A stretch of DNA of 64,000 nucleotides, taken from NCBI RefSeq assembly GCF_951805225.1, contig NZ_OX638201.1, positions 6,138,001 to 6,202,000 on the forward strand, given 5' to 3'. The notes under the pieces are model-generated. The model searched no databases. It saw only the letters and a program-made list of their open reading frames with translations, and was not told where the DNA came from. Below are positions 1-9,142 of the stretch, in pieces; the stretch's first letter is position 1, and every line of letters begins with the position of its first letter. Both the position numbers and the translations under genes were made by a program. The stretch comes from an uncultured Flavobacterium sp. GTDB taxonomy: Bacteria > Bacteroidota > Bacteroidia > Flavobacteriales > Flavobacteriaceae.

Positions 1-239
1 AAGTTGTAGAAAAGATGATATTCCTGTAAAGGAAATATCTCTAATTGAGGCTTGCGTTATCGTGGCCTCAAAAAACTCCGCAGTAAAATCCTGAAAGCAA
101 GTTTTTGAAAGCCCCTTGCGGCAATAAAGTTTTAAGTAACCAATCACTCCAAGTTTTTTAGAGGTTTTCATTGCTGAATTGACAGTAAAAAATCTACTAA
201 AAGGTGAAGAGTATATTTATTAATTAAACCATTTATATT
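1..239. other. left-edge region, no confident gene
   Basis: The minus strand is open from an ATG at 171 to the window edge (57 codons), and plus frame 2 is open from the edge to a stop at 92-94. Neither translation resembles a family I recognise and codon use is not clearly coding, so no gene is called. Just before the GH5 gene lies TATATTTA (212-219), one base off the TAnnTTTG box, a weak candidate promoter. Confidence 0.4.
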
Positions 240-2168
240 ATGAAAAGATTTCAAAAATTACTGTTTCTATTTTTAGTGTTTATTCCCCAAATACAATTGT
301 TTGCATGGCCAGGAATGCCACTGCCTCCGCTGCATGTTGAAGGCAAAAATTTAAAAGATCCTTGCGGAAAAAACATTTTACTACACGGTGTTGCCATAAC
401 TCCCAGTCCGTGGTTTAATGGTTGCTCTTATAATCAATGTCGTTGGGATAACTATAATGTTCAAGGTTGCCTAAATTATAATAATGCCGTTATGGATGCG
501 CTCACAGACACCAATAACGGATGGAAATTAAATTATATAAGACTTCACATTGACCCTTACTGGACCAATACACCTGGTTGTACAGCAGCAGAAAATGATA
601 TCTCATGCTTTGATTACAATAGATTAGTAACTTATGTAAATCAAGTTATAATCCCTTTAATAAATCATGCCAGAAGCAGAGGGCTCTATGTTGTCCTTCG
701 TCCTCCCGGCGTATCTCCTCAGCGAATTGCTTTTGGAGATAATTATCATAATTATTTAAGAAAGGTATGGCAATATCTATCGAACCATCCAAATTTAAAG
801 AATGTCGATAATGTTATGTTTGAAATAGCCAATGAACCTATAGAAATACTTGGGACAAATGGAAATTGGGGTGCAACGGGCGATGAGCATTTTGCAGCTT
901 TGCATAATTACTTTCAGGATTTAGTAAATATAATTAAAGGTAATGGTGCAAATAATGTTTGCTGGATACCGGGAACTGGATATCAATCGCATTACCAAGG
1001 ATATCCAAACCATTTGATAACAGGAGGAAATATAGGTTATGCTGTGCATGTTTATCCGGGATATTGGGGAGCTAATGCAGAAAATACCACTAGTTTTAAT
1101 AATGCCTGGAATGCTAACGTGCAGCCAATTGCTAATGTAGCACCAATTATGATAACAGAAACGGATTGGTCGCCTAACGGCTCCGGAACTTGGGGAACTG
1201 GTACAACAAGTGGTTTTGGTCTTAATATGAAAGGCAGAATTGATGCTACAGGAAATTGTAGTTGGAATGTACTTCAACCAGAAGACTTGATAACTAACGC
1301 AGATCCGTATAATGTTACAACTGCTTTCAACAACAATTGGGAAGCTTGTGCTGCACCGGTTAAGCAATGGTTTGCTGCATATGCAAATAATAATGTACCA
1401 TCACAAACCTGTGCTACGACTTCACTTGTAAATAATGGTGTTTATGAAATTGAATTTAAAACAAATTCAAGTAAAGTAATAGATCTTAAATATGGGACTA
1501 ATTCAAATGGTGCTGTAATTCATCCTTGGGATAGATTAGGAGGAACAGCACAACAATGGATTGCTGTTGATGCTGGAAATGGCTATTGGCGTTTTAAATC
1601 AAATGCAAGTGCTACAGGACGTGTAATAGATCTTGAGAGCGCAGATCCAACAAATGGAAAATCGATAAGACTTTGGGATGATTATAATAATGATGCTCAA
1701 AAATGGTTAGTAACCGATGTTGGTAATGGTTATTATAGCATAAAATCAGCCGTAAATACATCAAAAAGTTGGGACGTTTCTAATTGTAATATGGATGGCT
1801 CAGCAAATCTTCAGCTTTGGGAATATTACGGAACTTCGTGTCAATTGTTTAAGTTTAATAAAATAGGAAGTACTTCAAAAAGTGCAGAGGCGAAAAATGC
1901 TTTAGCAGATAATATAAAAATAGATACCGATGTTCAAGTATATCCTAATCCATCAAAGGGCGGAGAGTTTAATATTTATTTTGCTTCAGAGTCAGACGAA
2001 AATTATTCTGTAACGATATACGCAATAGGCGGAGCAGTATTATACGAAACAAAAAATCTAAAGTCTAATACAAATCAAGTTATCAGAACTAAACTTGCTA
2101 AGGGGATATATTTGGCGATGATTTCTCAAAATTCAACTACAACAACCAAAAAAATAGTAATTGAATAG
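240..2168 (+). CDS. secreted glycoside hydrolase family 5 (cellulase-like) with ricin-type lectin and T9SS sorting domain
   Basis: 642 aa. Residues 1-22 are a signal peptide. Residues 30-385 form a GH5-like barrel: the acid/base Glu is E199 in FEIANEP, the nucleophile Glu is E307 in ITETDW, and H270 (AVHVY) fits the conserved active-site His. Residues 400-540 are a ricin-B-type beta-trefoil with QQW/QKW repeats, probably carbohydrate binding. Residues 567-642 (starting VYPNPS) are a type A T9SS sorting domain, so the enzyme should cross the outer membrane and be released or surface-attached. The catalytic domain is rich in Cys, Asn and Trp, as expected for an extracellular protein. Substrate is inferred only as a beta-1,4-glucan or mannan. 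It is a single-gene unit followed by a strong terminator. Confidence 0.9.
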   Translation: MKRFQKLLFLFLVFIPQIQLFAWPGMPLPPLHVEGKNLKDPCGKNILLHGVAITPSPWFNGCSYNQCRWDNYNVQGCLNYNNAVMDALTDTNNGWKLNYIRLHIDPYWTNTPGCTAAENDISCFDYNRLVTYVNQVIIPLINHARSRGLYVVLRPPGVSPQRIAFGDNYHNYLRKVWQYLSNHPNLKNVDNVMFEIANEPIEILGTNGNWGATGDEHFAALHNYFQDLVNIIKGNGANNVCWIPGTGYQSHYQGYPNHLITGGNIGYAVHVYPGYWGANAENTTSFNNAWNANVQPIANVAPIMITETDWSPNGSGTWGTGTTSGFGLNMKGRIDATGNCSWNVLQPEDLITNADPYNVTTAFNNNWEACAAPVKQWFAAYANNNVPSQTCATTSLVNNGVYEIEFKTNSSKVIDLKYGTNSNGAVIHPWDRLGGTAQQWIAVDAGNGYWRFKSNASATGRVIDLESADPTNGKSIRLWDDYNNDAQKWLVTDVGNGYYSIKSAVNTSKSWDVSNCNMDGSANLQLWEYYGTSCQLFKFNKIGSTSKSAEAKNALADNIKIDTDVQVYPNPSKGGEFNIYFASESDENYSVTIYAIGGAVLYETKNLKSNTNQVIRTKLAKGIYLAMISQNSTTTTKKIVIE

Positions 2169-2236
2169 CCTATTCTAAAACAATACATATAGATTTCGAG
2201 ATTAACTTTATAAGTTGATTTATTATTTATTCATTG

Positions 2237-2280
2237 TAAAACCACTGTTTTAAATTAAAATAGTGGTTTTATTTTTTTTT
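2237..2280 (+). terminator. Rho-independent terminator of the GH5 gene
   Basis: A perfect stem AAAACCACT/AGTGGTTTT (2238-2246 with 2262-2270), with further pairing in the AT-rich loop, is followed by a nine-T run. It lies 70 nt after the GH5 stop. Confidence 0.85.
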
Positions 2281-2470
2281 CGAAACTTTACAGTTTTTAT
2301 ATATTTTTCAAATTTACTGAAGATTTTAATTTTGAATTTTTGGCAATGAAAGTTTTTCATAAAAAAGCATATCTATAGATCTACTCAGGAAACGATATAA
2401 TGGTGTTCAAGATGTGGTATAAATGTGCTACAACCTTGTGCATCTACAAAAAAAAATGGGTATAAAAGAA

Positions 2471-2502
2471 AAACCCTGCAAATCTTTTGATTTGCAGGGT
2501 TT
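2471..2502 (-). terminator. terminator of the promoter-distal tRNA-Ser
   Basis: A 14-bp perfect stem (2471-2484 with 2489-2502) with a TTTT loop. On the minus strand it follows the tRNA by 18 nt and is followed by a T-rich stretch. Confidence 0.85.
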
Positions 2503-2519
2503 ACCACTTTAACATTTAG

Positions 2520-2604
2520 CGGAGAAAGAGGGATTCGAACCCCCGGACCTGTTACAGTCAACAGTTTTCAAGACTGCCGCATTCGACCGCTCTGCCATTT
2601 CTCC
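2520..2604 (-). tRNA. tRNA-Ser (anticodon TGA), copy 1
   Basis: On the minus strand the gene starts GGAGAAATGGCAGAGCGG and ends in the T-arm/acceptor GGTTCGAATCCCTCTTTCTCC. The acceptor stem GGAGAAA/TTTCTCC pairs. The anticodon loop CTTGAAA gives anticodon TGA (UCA codons). The long variable arm is typical of serine tRNA and the discriminator base is G (2520). The CCA end is not encoded. Its body is identical to the second copy at 2748-2832. Confidence 0.97.
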
Positions 2605-2636
2605 AGTATGTTGCAATCGTTTTGTTATTGCGAGTG

Positions 2637-2644
2637 CAAATATA
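2637..2644 (-). promoter_or_regulatory. -7 box of tRNA-Ser copy 1
   Basis: TATATTTG on the minus strand matches the Bacteroidota TAnnTTTG element 33 nt upstream of the mature tRNA 5' end. The segment between box and tRNA is similar in the second copy, so promoter and gene appear to have been duplicated together. Confidence 0.7.
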
Positions 2645-2713
2645 AGGGGATTTTTCGATTCTGAAAATTTTTTTCGAACTATTTACAAAGAAAATTATAT
2701 AATAAAAAACAAA

Positions 2714-2738
2714 AAACCCTCAACAATGTTGAGGGTTT
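2714..2738 (-). terminator. terminator of tRNA-Ser copy 2
   Basis: An 11-bp perfect stem AAACCCTCAAC/GTTGAGGGTTT with a 3-nt loop, followed on the minus strand by a T run. Its sequence differs from the terminator of copy 1. Confidence 0.85.
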
Positions 2739-2747
2739 AAATACTGG

Positions 2748-2832
2748 CGGAGAAAGAGGGATTCGAACCCCCGGACCTGTTACAGTCAACAGTTTTCAAG
2801 ACTGCCGCATTCGACCGCTCTGCCATTTCTCC
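2748..2832 (-). tRNA. tRNA-Ser (anticodon TGA), copy 2
   Basis: The same 85-nt body as the copy at 2520-2604, including anticodon TGA, long variable arm and G discriminator. This is the upstream gene of the tandem pair. Each copy has its own TATATTTG box and hairpin terminator, so the two look like independent transcription units. Confidence 0.97.
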
Positions 2833-2864
2833 AGTATGTCGCGATCATTTCGTGATTGCGAGTG

Positions 2865-2872
2865 CAAATATA
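2865..2872 (-). promoter_or_regulatory. -7 box of tRNA-Ser copy 2
   Basis: TATATTTG on the minus strand, 33 nt upstream of the tRNA, at the same spacing as in the first copy. Confidence 0.7.
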
Positions 2873-2981
2873 GTGCGCTTTTCCGATTATAAAAACTTTT
2901 TTAGCGATTTTTTCAAGATAATTTTTAAGTGTCTAATTATCAGTATTTACTAAAACAATATTTTTTTGTTAAATAATGTAT

Positions 2982-3371
2982 TTAGTCTAAAATCGGGGTT
3001 GGTTTCTTGTTTTCGTCTACTGCAACAAACGAAAAAGTTCCTGAAACTACAGTCTCACGAAGTTCAGAATACATTTGTTCCATGAAAATATCGACATGAA
3101 TTTTGCAGCTTGTTCTTCCTACCGTGATAACTTTCGCTACTAATTCGATTAAAGTTCCTGCCGGAATTGCTTTTTTAAAATCAATTTGACCAGTCGAAAT
3201 CGTCACTACTTTTTTTCTGCTGAATCTAGTCGCGCAAATAAAAGCGACTTCATCCATCAAATGAAGTGCAGTTCCTCCAAATAAAGTGTCATAATGGTTC
3301 GTTGTACTCGGAAAAACAGCTTTGAATATATGTGTTTCAGATTTTGTAATTCTTTCTTCTAATGTTGTCAT
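2982..3371 (-). CDS. acyl-CoA thioesterase (hotdog fold, YciA/BACH type)
   Basis: 129 aa, the usual size for a single-hotdog acyl-CoA hydrolase. The N-terminal FPSTTNHYDTLFGGTALHLM carries the N-x-x-x-T-L-F-G-G loop and the catalytic Asp region follows in LMDEVAFICATRF. STGQIDFKKAIPAG is the central strand that binds the CoA thioester. No signal peptide, so cytoplasmic. It hydrolyses acyl-CoA to free acid and CoA; chain-length preference cannot be read. It is the last gene of the operon that starts at tpx, and its ATG lies one base after the ribB stop. Confidence 0.9.
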   Translation of the reverse strand: MTTLEERITKSETHIFKAVFPSTTNHYDTLFGGTALHLMDEVAFICATRFSRKKVVTISTGQIDFKKAIPAGTLIELVAKVITVGRTSCKIHVDIFMEQMYSELRETVVSGTFSFVAVDENKKPTPILD

Positions 3372-3372
3372 A

Positions 3373-4506
3373 TTAATAGCTTACGTATTCAGTAATTTCA
3401 AGTCCGTATCCAATCATTCCGACACGTTTTGTTTGCTCTGTATTTGATACCAATCTAATTTTAGAAATATCAATATCATGCAAAATTTGGGCTCCAATTC
3501 CATAATCTTTACTATCAATGATAACTTTTGGAGCTTTCATTGTTCCTTCAGCTTGTAAAGCTTTAAGTTCAGAGATTCGGCTTAATAAGTTTACCGCTTG
3601 CATATCCTGATTAATGAAAATTACAGCACCTTTTCCGTTTTCATTAATAACCTTAAACATGCCGTCTAATTGTTGTTCAGCATTATTGGTTAAAGTTCCC
3701 AATAAATCATTATTTACCTGAGAAGAGTGGATTCTTGTTAAGATTGGTTCTCCAAGATTCCATGTTCCTTTAGTTAAAGCAATATGAATTTGTTTGTTTG
3801 TCGTTTGTTCGTAAGCTCTTAATCTAAAAGTTCCAAAACGAGTCTCAATGTCAAAATCTTCTTTTTTTACAATCAAACTGTCGTGTTGCATTCTATAAGC
3901 AACCAAATCTTCAATCGAAACTAATTTAAGATCGAATTTTTTAGCCACTTTTACCAATTCAGGTAAACGAGACATAGTTCCGTCTTCGTTTAAAATTTCA
4001 CAGATTACACCAGCAGATTTAAATCCTGCTAATCTTGCAAAATCAATTGCAGCTTCTGTATGTCCAGTTCTTCTTAAAACACCACCTTGTTTGGCAACCA
4101 AAGGGAAGATATGTCCAGGTCTTGCTAATTCATGTGGTTTAACATTTGAATCTGTCAAAGCCAATACAGTTTTAGCTCTATCCGCTGCAGAAATTCCGGT
4201 AGTTACGCCATGTCCTTTTAAATCTACTGAAACCGTAAAAGCAGTTTCCATATGATCTGTATTATTACTAACCATTGGTCTTAAATCCAATTCTTTACAA
4301 CGGCTTTCTGTTAGCGGAGCGCAAATTAAACCACGTCCGTGAGTCGCCATAAAATTGATCATTTCCGGAGTTACTTTTTCGGCAGCAGCCAAAAAATCAC
4401 CTTCGTTTTCGCGATCTTCATCATCGACTACAATGATAACTCTACCTTGACGAATATCTTCTATAGCTTCTTCAATGGTATTCAATTGTATTTTTGTTGT
4501 TGACAT
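3373..4506 (-). CDS. ribB: 3,4-dihydroxy-2-butanone-4-phosphate synthase with a degenerate GTP cyclohydrolase II-like domain
   Basis: 377 aa with RibBA architecture. Residues 10-205 are a complete DHBP synthase: the acidic loop DDEDRENEGD (28-37), then HGVTTGISAADR and RRTGHTEAAIDFARLAG, all expected for ribulose-5-phosphate to DHBP conversion in riboflavin synthesis. Residues 215-377 align with GTP cyclohydrolase II by the late motif SKDYGIGAQIL. However, the Cys-rich zinc motif (GxCLTGDxxGSxxCDC in active enzymes) is here HSSQVNNDLLGTLTNNAEQQ with no Cys, and the EGRGIGL segment is NQDMQAVNLL. I infer that the second half has lost GTP hydrolysis and that a separate RibA exists elsewhere. 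Gap of 2 nt after the upstream permease. Confidence 0.92.
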   Translation of the reverse strand: MSTTKIQLNTIEEAIEDIRQGRVIIVVDDEDRENEGDFLAAAEKVTPEMINFMATHGRGLICAPLTESRCKELDLRPMVSNNTDHMETAFTVSVDLKGHGVTTGISAADRAKTVLALTDSNVKPHELARPGHIFPLVAKQGGVLRRTGHTEAAIDFARLAGFKSAGVICEILNEDGTMSRLPELVKVAKKFDLKLVSIEDLVAYRMQHDSLIVKKEDFDIETRFGTFRLRAYEQTTNKQIHIALTKGTWNLGEPILTRIHSSQVNNDLLGTLTNNAEQQLDGMFKVINENGKGAVIFINQDMQAVNLLSRISELKALQAEGTMKAPKVIIDSKDYGIGAQILHDIDISKIRLVSNTEQTKRVGMIGYGLEITEYVSY

Positions 4507-4508
4507 AA

Positions 4509-5969
4509 TTATTGTTGATTTTGAGCTGGAAAAAACCGCTCGGAAATTTTTTGAATTAGTTGTGAAATTGGAGTAATAATTGCGTCAAAGTTTATTAATC
4601 CATTGTCGTTTGTCGCGCGATAGGTCAATAATATTGCCAATGGTGACAATACAAAAGATGACATCCATGAGCCTACAAATGGACTCATACCTCCTTCTTG
4701 TGAAAGTCTTTTTCCAAAAGTATTAATGAAATGGAAGGTAATAAAAATCAAAACCGCAAAGACAATTGGTAAACCAAGTCCTCCTTTACGAATAATAGCA
4801 CCTAATGGAGCGCCAATAAAGAACATTAAGAAACAAGCAAAGGCAATCACGAACTTCTCGTATAAAGCCGTTAAATGTTTGTTGATTTCTCGCTGTTTGT
4901 CTTTTAAATCTTTTTGAGTTGATTCAATAGAATAGATGTTACTGGTCACATTGCTGCTGGCCATTCTTAAGATTTCTGCCTTTTGTTTGTTTTTGTATAA
5001 TGACAAAAGGTTATTTGGCAACGGTTTCTTCTTTTTGGTAGAATCTGCTTTTATTGGGATTGCAGATTTTCTAATTCCAACACGTTGATTTATATTTTCT
5101 GAAAAAGAAATAATTTCATTGTTCAGGTTCTTATTTAAAGAGTCAAGAGTATAGCGCAATTCGTTAACGTTCAGCATTGCGTTTGTACCGCTTATGCTTT
5201 CTTTATCTTCATCAACTTTATTTAATTCCGATAAGTCGATATTGATAATTTGTTTTTTAAACTTACCTTTTACAAAAGGAAGTTTAGCGCGGTCTTCGTA
5301 TTTTTTTGGAGTAACATCCTGATAGTAGTAACCATCATTCAAAACCAGTTTTAAGATACTTGATTTTTCATTACTGATTAATTTTCCGTCTTTCGCTTTG
5401 ATAACGGTTTTGTTTTCCCCCATATTATTGGGCTTCTCGTGGATTGTAACTCCAGTCAGAATGTTTCCGTTTTCACCGGATTTTTTGTTCACTTTAATGT
5501 TGTAAAAACCAACATCATTAAACTGACCTTCGGCAATTGCCATTGCAGGTTTTGCCTGAGCGATATTTTTACGGAAGTTCATAAATTTATATTCAGCATA
5601 CGGAATCACGTTATTGGCGAACCAAAACGCAACGATGCTTAAAAAGAATATGAATATAATTAAAGCCCGCATCGCTCTTTGCAATGAAATCCCGGAAGAT
5701 TTCATTGCGGCGAATTCGTAATTCTCGGCTAAATTTCCAAAAGACATAATCGAAGCCAATAAAACCGATAGCGGTAAAACCAGCGGAATAATCCTGGGCA
5801 TCGAGAATAACAGGAATTTTAAAACCAATATCAAATCGAGGTCTTTACCCGCAAGTTCTGCGATAAAAAGCCATACGGTTTGAAGTATGAATATGAAAAA
5901 AAGGATTACAAATACCGTAGTAAATGTAAGTAAGAATGTTTTTAGTAAGTATTTGTCTAAAATTTTCAA
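4509..5969 (-). CDS. LptF/LptG family permease (YjgP/YjgQ)
   Basis: 486 aa. The N-terminus MKILDKYLLKTFLLTFTTVF is the hallmark start of LptF/LptG, followed by two further membrane segments (about 55-80 and 100-120). A long periplasmic beta-jellyroll region (about 120-365) is followed by three C-terminal helices (about 370-455). In LPS transport, two such subunits with the LptB ATPase pull lipopolysaccharide out of the inner membrane. I cannot decide between F and G. The extra charged, coiled stretch around 260-365 makes the protein longer than the approximately 360-aa proteobacterial forms, as is common in Bacteroidota. It lies between lolA and ribB in one operon. Confidence 0.88.
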   Translation of the reverse strand: MKILDKYLLKTFLLTFTTVFVILFFIFILQTVWLFIAELAGKDLDLILVLKFLLFSMPRIIPLVLPLSVLLASIMSFGNLAENYEFAAMKSSGISLQRAMRALIIFIFFLSIVAFWFANNVIPYAEYKFMNFRKNIAQAKPAMAIAEGQFNDVGFYNIKVNKKSGENGNILTGVTIHEKPNNMGENKTVIKAKDGKLISNEKSSILKLVLNDGYYYQDVTPKKYEDRAKLPFVKGKFKKQIINIDLSELNKVDEDKESISGTNAMLNVNELRYTLDSLNKNLNNEIISFSENINQRVGIRKSAIPIKADSTKKKKPLPNNLLSLYKNKQKAEILRMASSNVTSNIYSIESTQKDLKDKQREINKHLTALYEKFVIAFACFLMFFIGAPLGAIIRKGGLGLPIVFAVLIFITFHFINTFGKRLSQEGGMSPFVGSWMSSFVLSPLAILLTYRATNDNGLINFDAIITPISQLIQKISERFFPAQNQQ

Positions 5970-5976
5970 CCTTGAA

Positions 5977-6624
5977 TTAATCTAATTTATTGATGTAGTA
6001 CTTTGGATATTTGCTCGCTACAAAGGTAAATTGATTTTTTGATAAAGGCTGATTGGTTTTAAAAGAATTAACGGTCAAAGTTGTTTTTGTTCCATTTTTT
6101 CCAGTTTCAATCAAATTATAGATGTGTTTTGTCTGAACATCAATACCTAAAAGAATCTCTTTTCTTTGATCTTTTGTATTTGTAGGAGCCAATTTGATAT
6201 ATTGAATTTTTCTTCCTTTTACATTTTGAACAATATCCATGTTGTATTTGTATCCGGAATTAAAGAAAGTAAGCATCTTTGATGGCGTAATAGCAGTATC
6301 GTCTTTTTCGTTTACTTTAGATATAGTAACTTCTTCGTCTTCAGGGTTTATAGTGTATGTTTTTTGCCCGTCAAACATTTTAGTAACGCCCATAAAATTC
6401 AATACATATTGATTGCCTTTCATAGTTACGTTTCCTTTGCTGTCCTGATTGATATTTTCTTTAGCATTATTCAATGAATATTTAAAGTCAATAACAATGT
6501 TGTCGTAGCTTTTTATTTTAGAAGTTACTTCGTTCAATAAATCTTTCGCTTTTTTATCCTGAGCTTGAATAGAAGTGAAGCTCAAAAGCAAAATAATTGC
6601 CATTTGAAGACACTTTTTAGTCAT
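5977..6624 (-). CDS. LolA-like outer-membrane lipoprotein carrier protein
   Basis: 215 aa from the chosen start. A signal peptide (MTKKCLQMAIILLLSFTSIQAQ) is followed by LLNEVTSKIKSYDNIVIDF and GNVTMKGNQYVLNFMGVTKM, matching the LolA/LolB open-barrel fold and the early Y-x-x-I-x-x-x-F pattern. The frame is open upstream to 6714, with in-frame ATGs at 6690 and 6669. The ATG at 6690 would overlap the ftsK stop. The 6669 start leaves a short gap but puts 15 residues before the signal peptide, so 6624 is preferred on signal-peptide grounds. The protein should ferry lipoproteins across the periplasm. It sits between ftsK and the LptF/G gene, as in other Flavobacteriaceae. Confidence 0.82.
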   Translation of the reverse strand: MTKKCLQMAIILLLSFTSIQAQDKKAKDLLNEVTSKIKSYDNIVIDFKYSLNNAKENINQDSKGNVTMKGNQYVLNFMGVTKMFDGQKTYTINPEDEEVTISKVNEKDDTAITPSKMLTFFNSGYKYNMDIVQNVKGRKIQYIKLAPTNTKDQRKEILLGIDVQTKHIYNLIETGKNGTKTTLTVNSFKTNQPLSKNQFTFVASKYPKYYINKLD

Positions 6625-6676
6625 GTTTGCGATAGAATTGTGGTTGATTTCTTGAATTTTTGTTTTCATGATTGGA

Positions 6677-9124
6677 TTAATTTTGTTCATTATTAAAAAA
6701 TTGATCAAGAGCACTCAAATCAGATATGTTCACACTTCTTGCTTTACTGCCTTCAAACGGACCAACAATTCCAGCTGATTCCAGCTGATCGATCAAACGA
6801 CCGGCTCTGTTGTATCCTAATTTTAATTTTCTTTGCAATAATGAAGCTGAACCTTGCTGCGCGTTAACAATAATCTCAGCAGCTTCTCTAAATAAGGTAT
6901 CTCTTTCGGAAATATCCATATCAAGATTAATGCCAGTTTCTTCTCCAACAAACTCCGGAAGCAAATATGCTGTGGCATAAGCTTTTTGGGAACCAATAAA
7001 ATCTGTAATTTTTTCGACCTCAGGAGTGTCAATAAATGCACATTGTACACGAACAACATCATTTCCGTTGGTATATAATAAATCTCCACGACCAATTAAT
7101 TGATCAGCTCCTTGTGTGTCCAGAATGGTTCTCGAGTCAATTTTTGAAGTTACTCTAAAAGCTATTCTGGCAGGGAAATTCGCCTTAATCAAACCTGTAA
7201 TAACGTTTACCGATGGTCTTTGTGTCGCGATAATCAAGTGAATACCAATTGCACGCGCTAACTGGGCTAAACGCGCAATAGGAATTTCTACCTCTTTTCC
7301 GGCAGTCATAATCAAATCGGCAAACTCATCGACAACTAATATAATATAAGGTAGAAAACGATGTCCGGCTTCGGGATTTAATTTTCTCGCTTTAAATTTA
7401 TCATTGTATTCTTTGATATTACGAACCATCGCATCTTTCAATAATGAATAACGATTGTCCATTTCAGTACAAAGTGAGTTCAAAGTATTGACTACTTTTG
7501 CATTATCAGTAATAATAGCGTCTCCCGCATCAGGAAGTTTGGCTAAATAATGTCTTTCTATTTTATTGAACAGCGTAAGTTCTACTTTTTTCGGATCGAC
7601 CAAAACAAATTTTACTTCGGCTGGATGTTTTTTGTATAAAAGAGAAGTTAAAACAGCATTTAAACCAACAGATTTTCCTTGTCCTGTAGCACCCGCCATC
7701 AATAAGTGAGGCATTTTTGCTAAATCGACGACAAAAGTTTCGTTCGAAATTGTTTTTCCTAAAGCAATTGGTAGCTCCATTTCGGCTTCCTGAAACTTCG
7801 CTGATCCAATAACGCTTTTCATAGAAACCATTGTAGGATTCTTATTTGGAACCTCAATACCAATTGTTCCTTTTCCTGGAATTGGCGCAATAATACGAAT
7901 TCCTAATGCCGAAAGTGACAAAGCAATATCATCTTCTAAACTTTTAATTTTAGAAATTCTGATTCCTGCTTCCGGTACAATTTCGTATAAAGTTACAGAT
8001 GGACCAACGGTCGCTTTAATCTGTGCAATTTCAATTTTATAGTTACGAAGAGTATCTACAATTTTGTTTTTATTTTCTTCTAATTCTTCCTGATTAATCG
8101 TGATTCCTCCAGTCGAATATTCTTTTAATAAATCGATTGTTGGAAATTTATAATTCGATAAATCTAATGTAGGATCAAATAATCCAAAATCAGCAACAAG
8201 ACGAGAAGCCAGGTTTTCTTCGATAATATCTTCTTCTTCAGCTTTTTCGATAACAAATTCTTCAGTGTGTACCGGAGTTGTTGTTACAGGATTAATATCC
8301 ATTTGAAGAGGTTTTATAACCGGATTCAAATCAATTTCCGAAGAATGATTTATAGTTGGCTTTAAAGCTTCTTTGTTGATTTCAAATTGAGAAACTTCAG
8401 TTTTTAAGTGAATATTGTCTAATTCCGGATCTTCTTCAATCGCGAATTCTTCCAGATTGTATGCACTTTCTGGTTGTTGAGGCGTTTTTATCGAATTTAA
8501 TTCAGAATTGAATTCTTTTTTAGTAGAATCAAAATACGACTGAATTTTTTCAGGAGAAAGTTTGATTTTAAAAATCAGATAAACGATTAATCCAAAAAGC
8601 AAACTCAATAAAGTTCCTGTTTTTCCGATGTAATCCTGTAGAAATAAATTTAATTCATAACCAATTGTTCCGCCTAATTCAGGTGCTGAAGTGGCGAAAA
8701 ATCCAAATAGAACAGAAACAATAATAATAGCAAATAAGTCCCAAAACCATATGTTTTTTAGCTTTTTTAGAGATAATTCTAATGCTAAAAACATTCCGGT
8801 AAGGAAAAATAGTCGAACTAATATAAAAGAAGCAATTCCAAATCCTCTATATACGATCAGATCGGCGAGATAAGCTCCGAATTTTCCGAGCCAGTTCTCT
8901 ACGACTTCAGTACGGTCGCTAAGCTGGCTAACTGCACTTTGGTCAGCTTGCCATTGTCCGTTGACGTAAAAAGAAATGAATGCAACTAATAATGCAACTG
9001 AAAAGAGTATCAAAAGGCATCCCAAAACAAACTTTTGTTGTTTGGTTAATTTCCAGGACTTTATCGTCTCAGCTTTTGGTTCGTTTTTTTTGTCTAAAGT
9101 TTCTTTTTTTGTTGTTTTTGCCAT
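6677..9124 (-). CDS. ftsK: FtsK/SpoIIIE DNA translocase
   Basis: 815 aa. The N-terminus has four to five membrane helices (about 30-55, 90-118, 128-147, 165-190). An acidic linker (about 200-330) leads into the translocase core. Walker A is GATGQGKS (478-485), Walker B is ILVVDEFADLIM, followed by GIHLIIATQRPSVNVITGLIK. The C-terminus (about 750-812, QRKLKLGYNRAGRLIDQLE) is the winged-helix gamma domain that reads KOPS-type polarity sites. The motor moves chromosome ends through the division septum for XerCD resolution. It sits 18 nt after the DgkA-like gene in the same operon. Confidence 0.95.
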   Translation of the reverse strand: MAKTTKKETLDKKNEPKAETIKSWKLTKQQKFVLGCLLILFSVALLVAFISFYVNGQWQADQSAVSQLSDRTEVVENWLGKFGAYLADLIVYRGFGIASFILVRLFFLTGMFLALELSLKKLKNIWFWDLFAIIIVSVLFGFFATSAPELGGTIGYELNLFLQDYIGKTGTLLSLLFGLIVYLIFKIKLSPEKIQSYFDSTKKEFNSELNSIKTPQQPESAYNLEEFAIEEDPELDNIHLKTEVSQFEINKEALKPTINHSSEIDLNPVIKPLQMDINPVTTTPVHTEEFVIEKAEEEDIIEENLASRLVADFGLFDPTLDLSNYKFPTIDLLKEYSTGGITINQEELEENKNKIVDTLRNYKIEIAQIKATVGPSVTLYEIVPEAGIRISKIKSLEDDIALSLSALGIRIIAPIPGKGTIGIEVPNKNPTMVSMKSVIGSAKFQEAEMELPIALGKTISNETFVVDLAKMPHLLMAGATGQGKSVGLNAVLTSLLYKKHPAEVKFVLVDPKKVELTLFNKIERHYLAKLPDAGDAIITDNAKVVNTLNSLCTEMDNRYSLLKDAMVRNIKEYNDKFKARKLNPEAGHRFLPYIILVVDEFADLIMTAGKEVEIPIARLAQLARAIGIHLIIATQRPSVNVITGLIKANFPARIAFRVTSKIDSRTILDTQGADQLIGRGDLLYTNGNDVVRVQCAFIDTPEVEKITDFIGSQKAYATAYLLPEFVGEETGINLDMDISERDTLFREAAEIIVNAQQGSASLLQRKLKLGYNRAGRLIDQLESAGIVGPFEGSKARSVNISDLSALDQFFNNEQN

Positions 9125-9142
9125 TATGGGGTTTCCTATTGC

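Noticed and set aside
1..171. Possible minus-strand gene open to the left edge
   Set aside because: 57 codons without a recognisable motif and with atypical codons; kept only as an uncertain region.
921..1367. 148-aa minus-strand frame inside the GH5 gene
   Set aside because: Antisense to a well-supported catalytic domain; its translation is Ser/Ile/Cys-rich shadow sequence with no motif.
3373..4506. FMN riboswitch for ribB
   Set aside because: ribB is internal to an operon with a 2-nt gap to the previous gene, so there is no leader to hold one.
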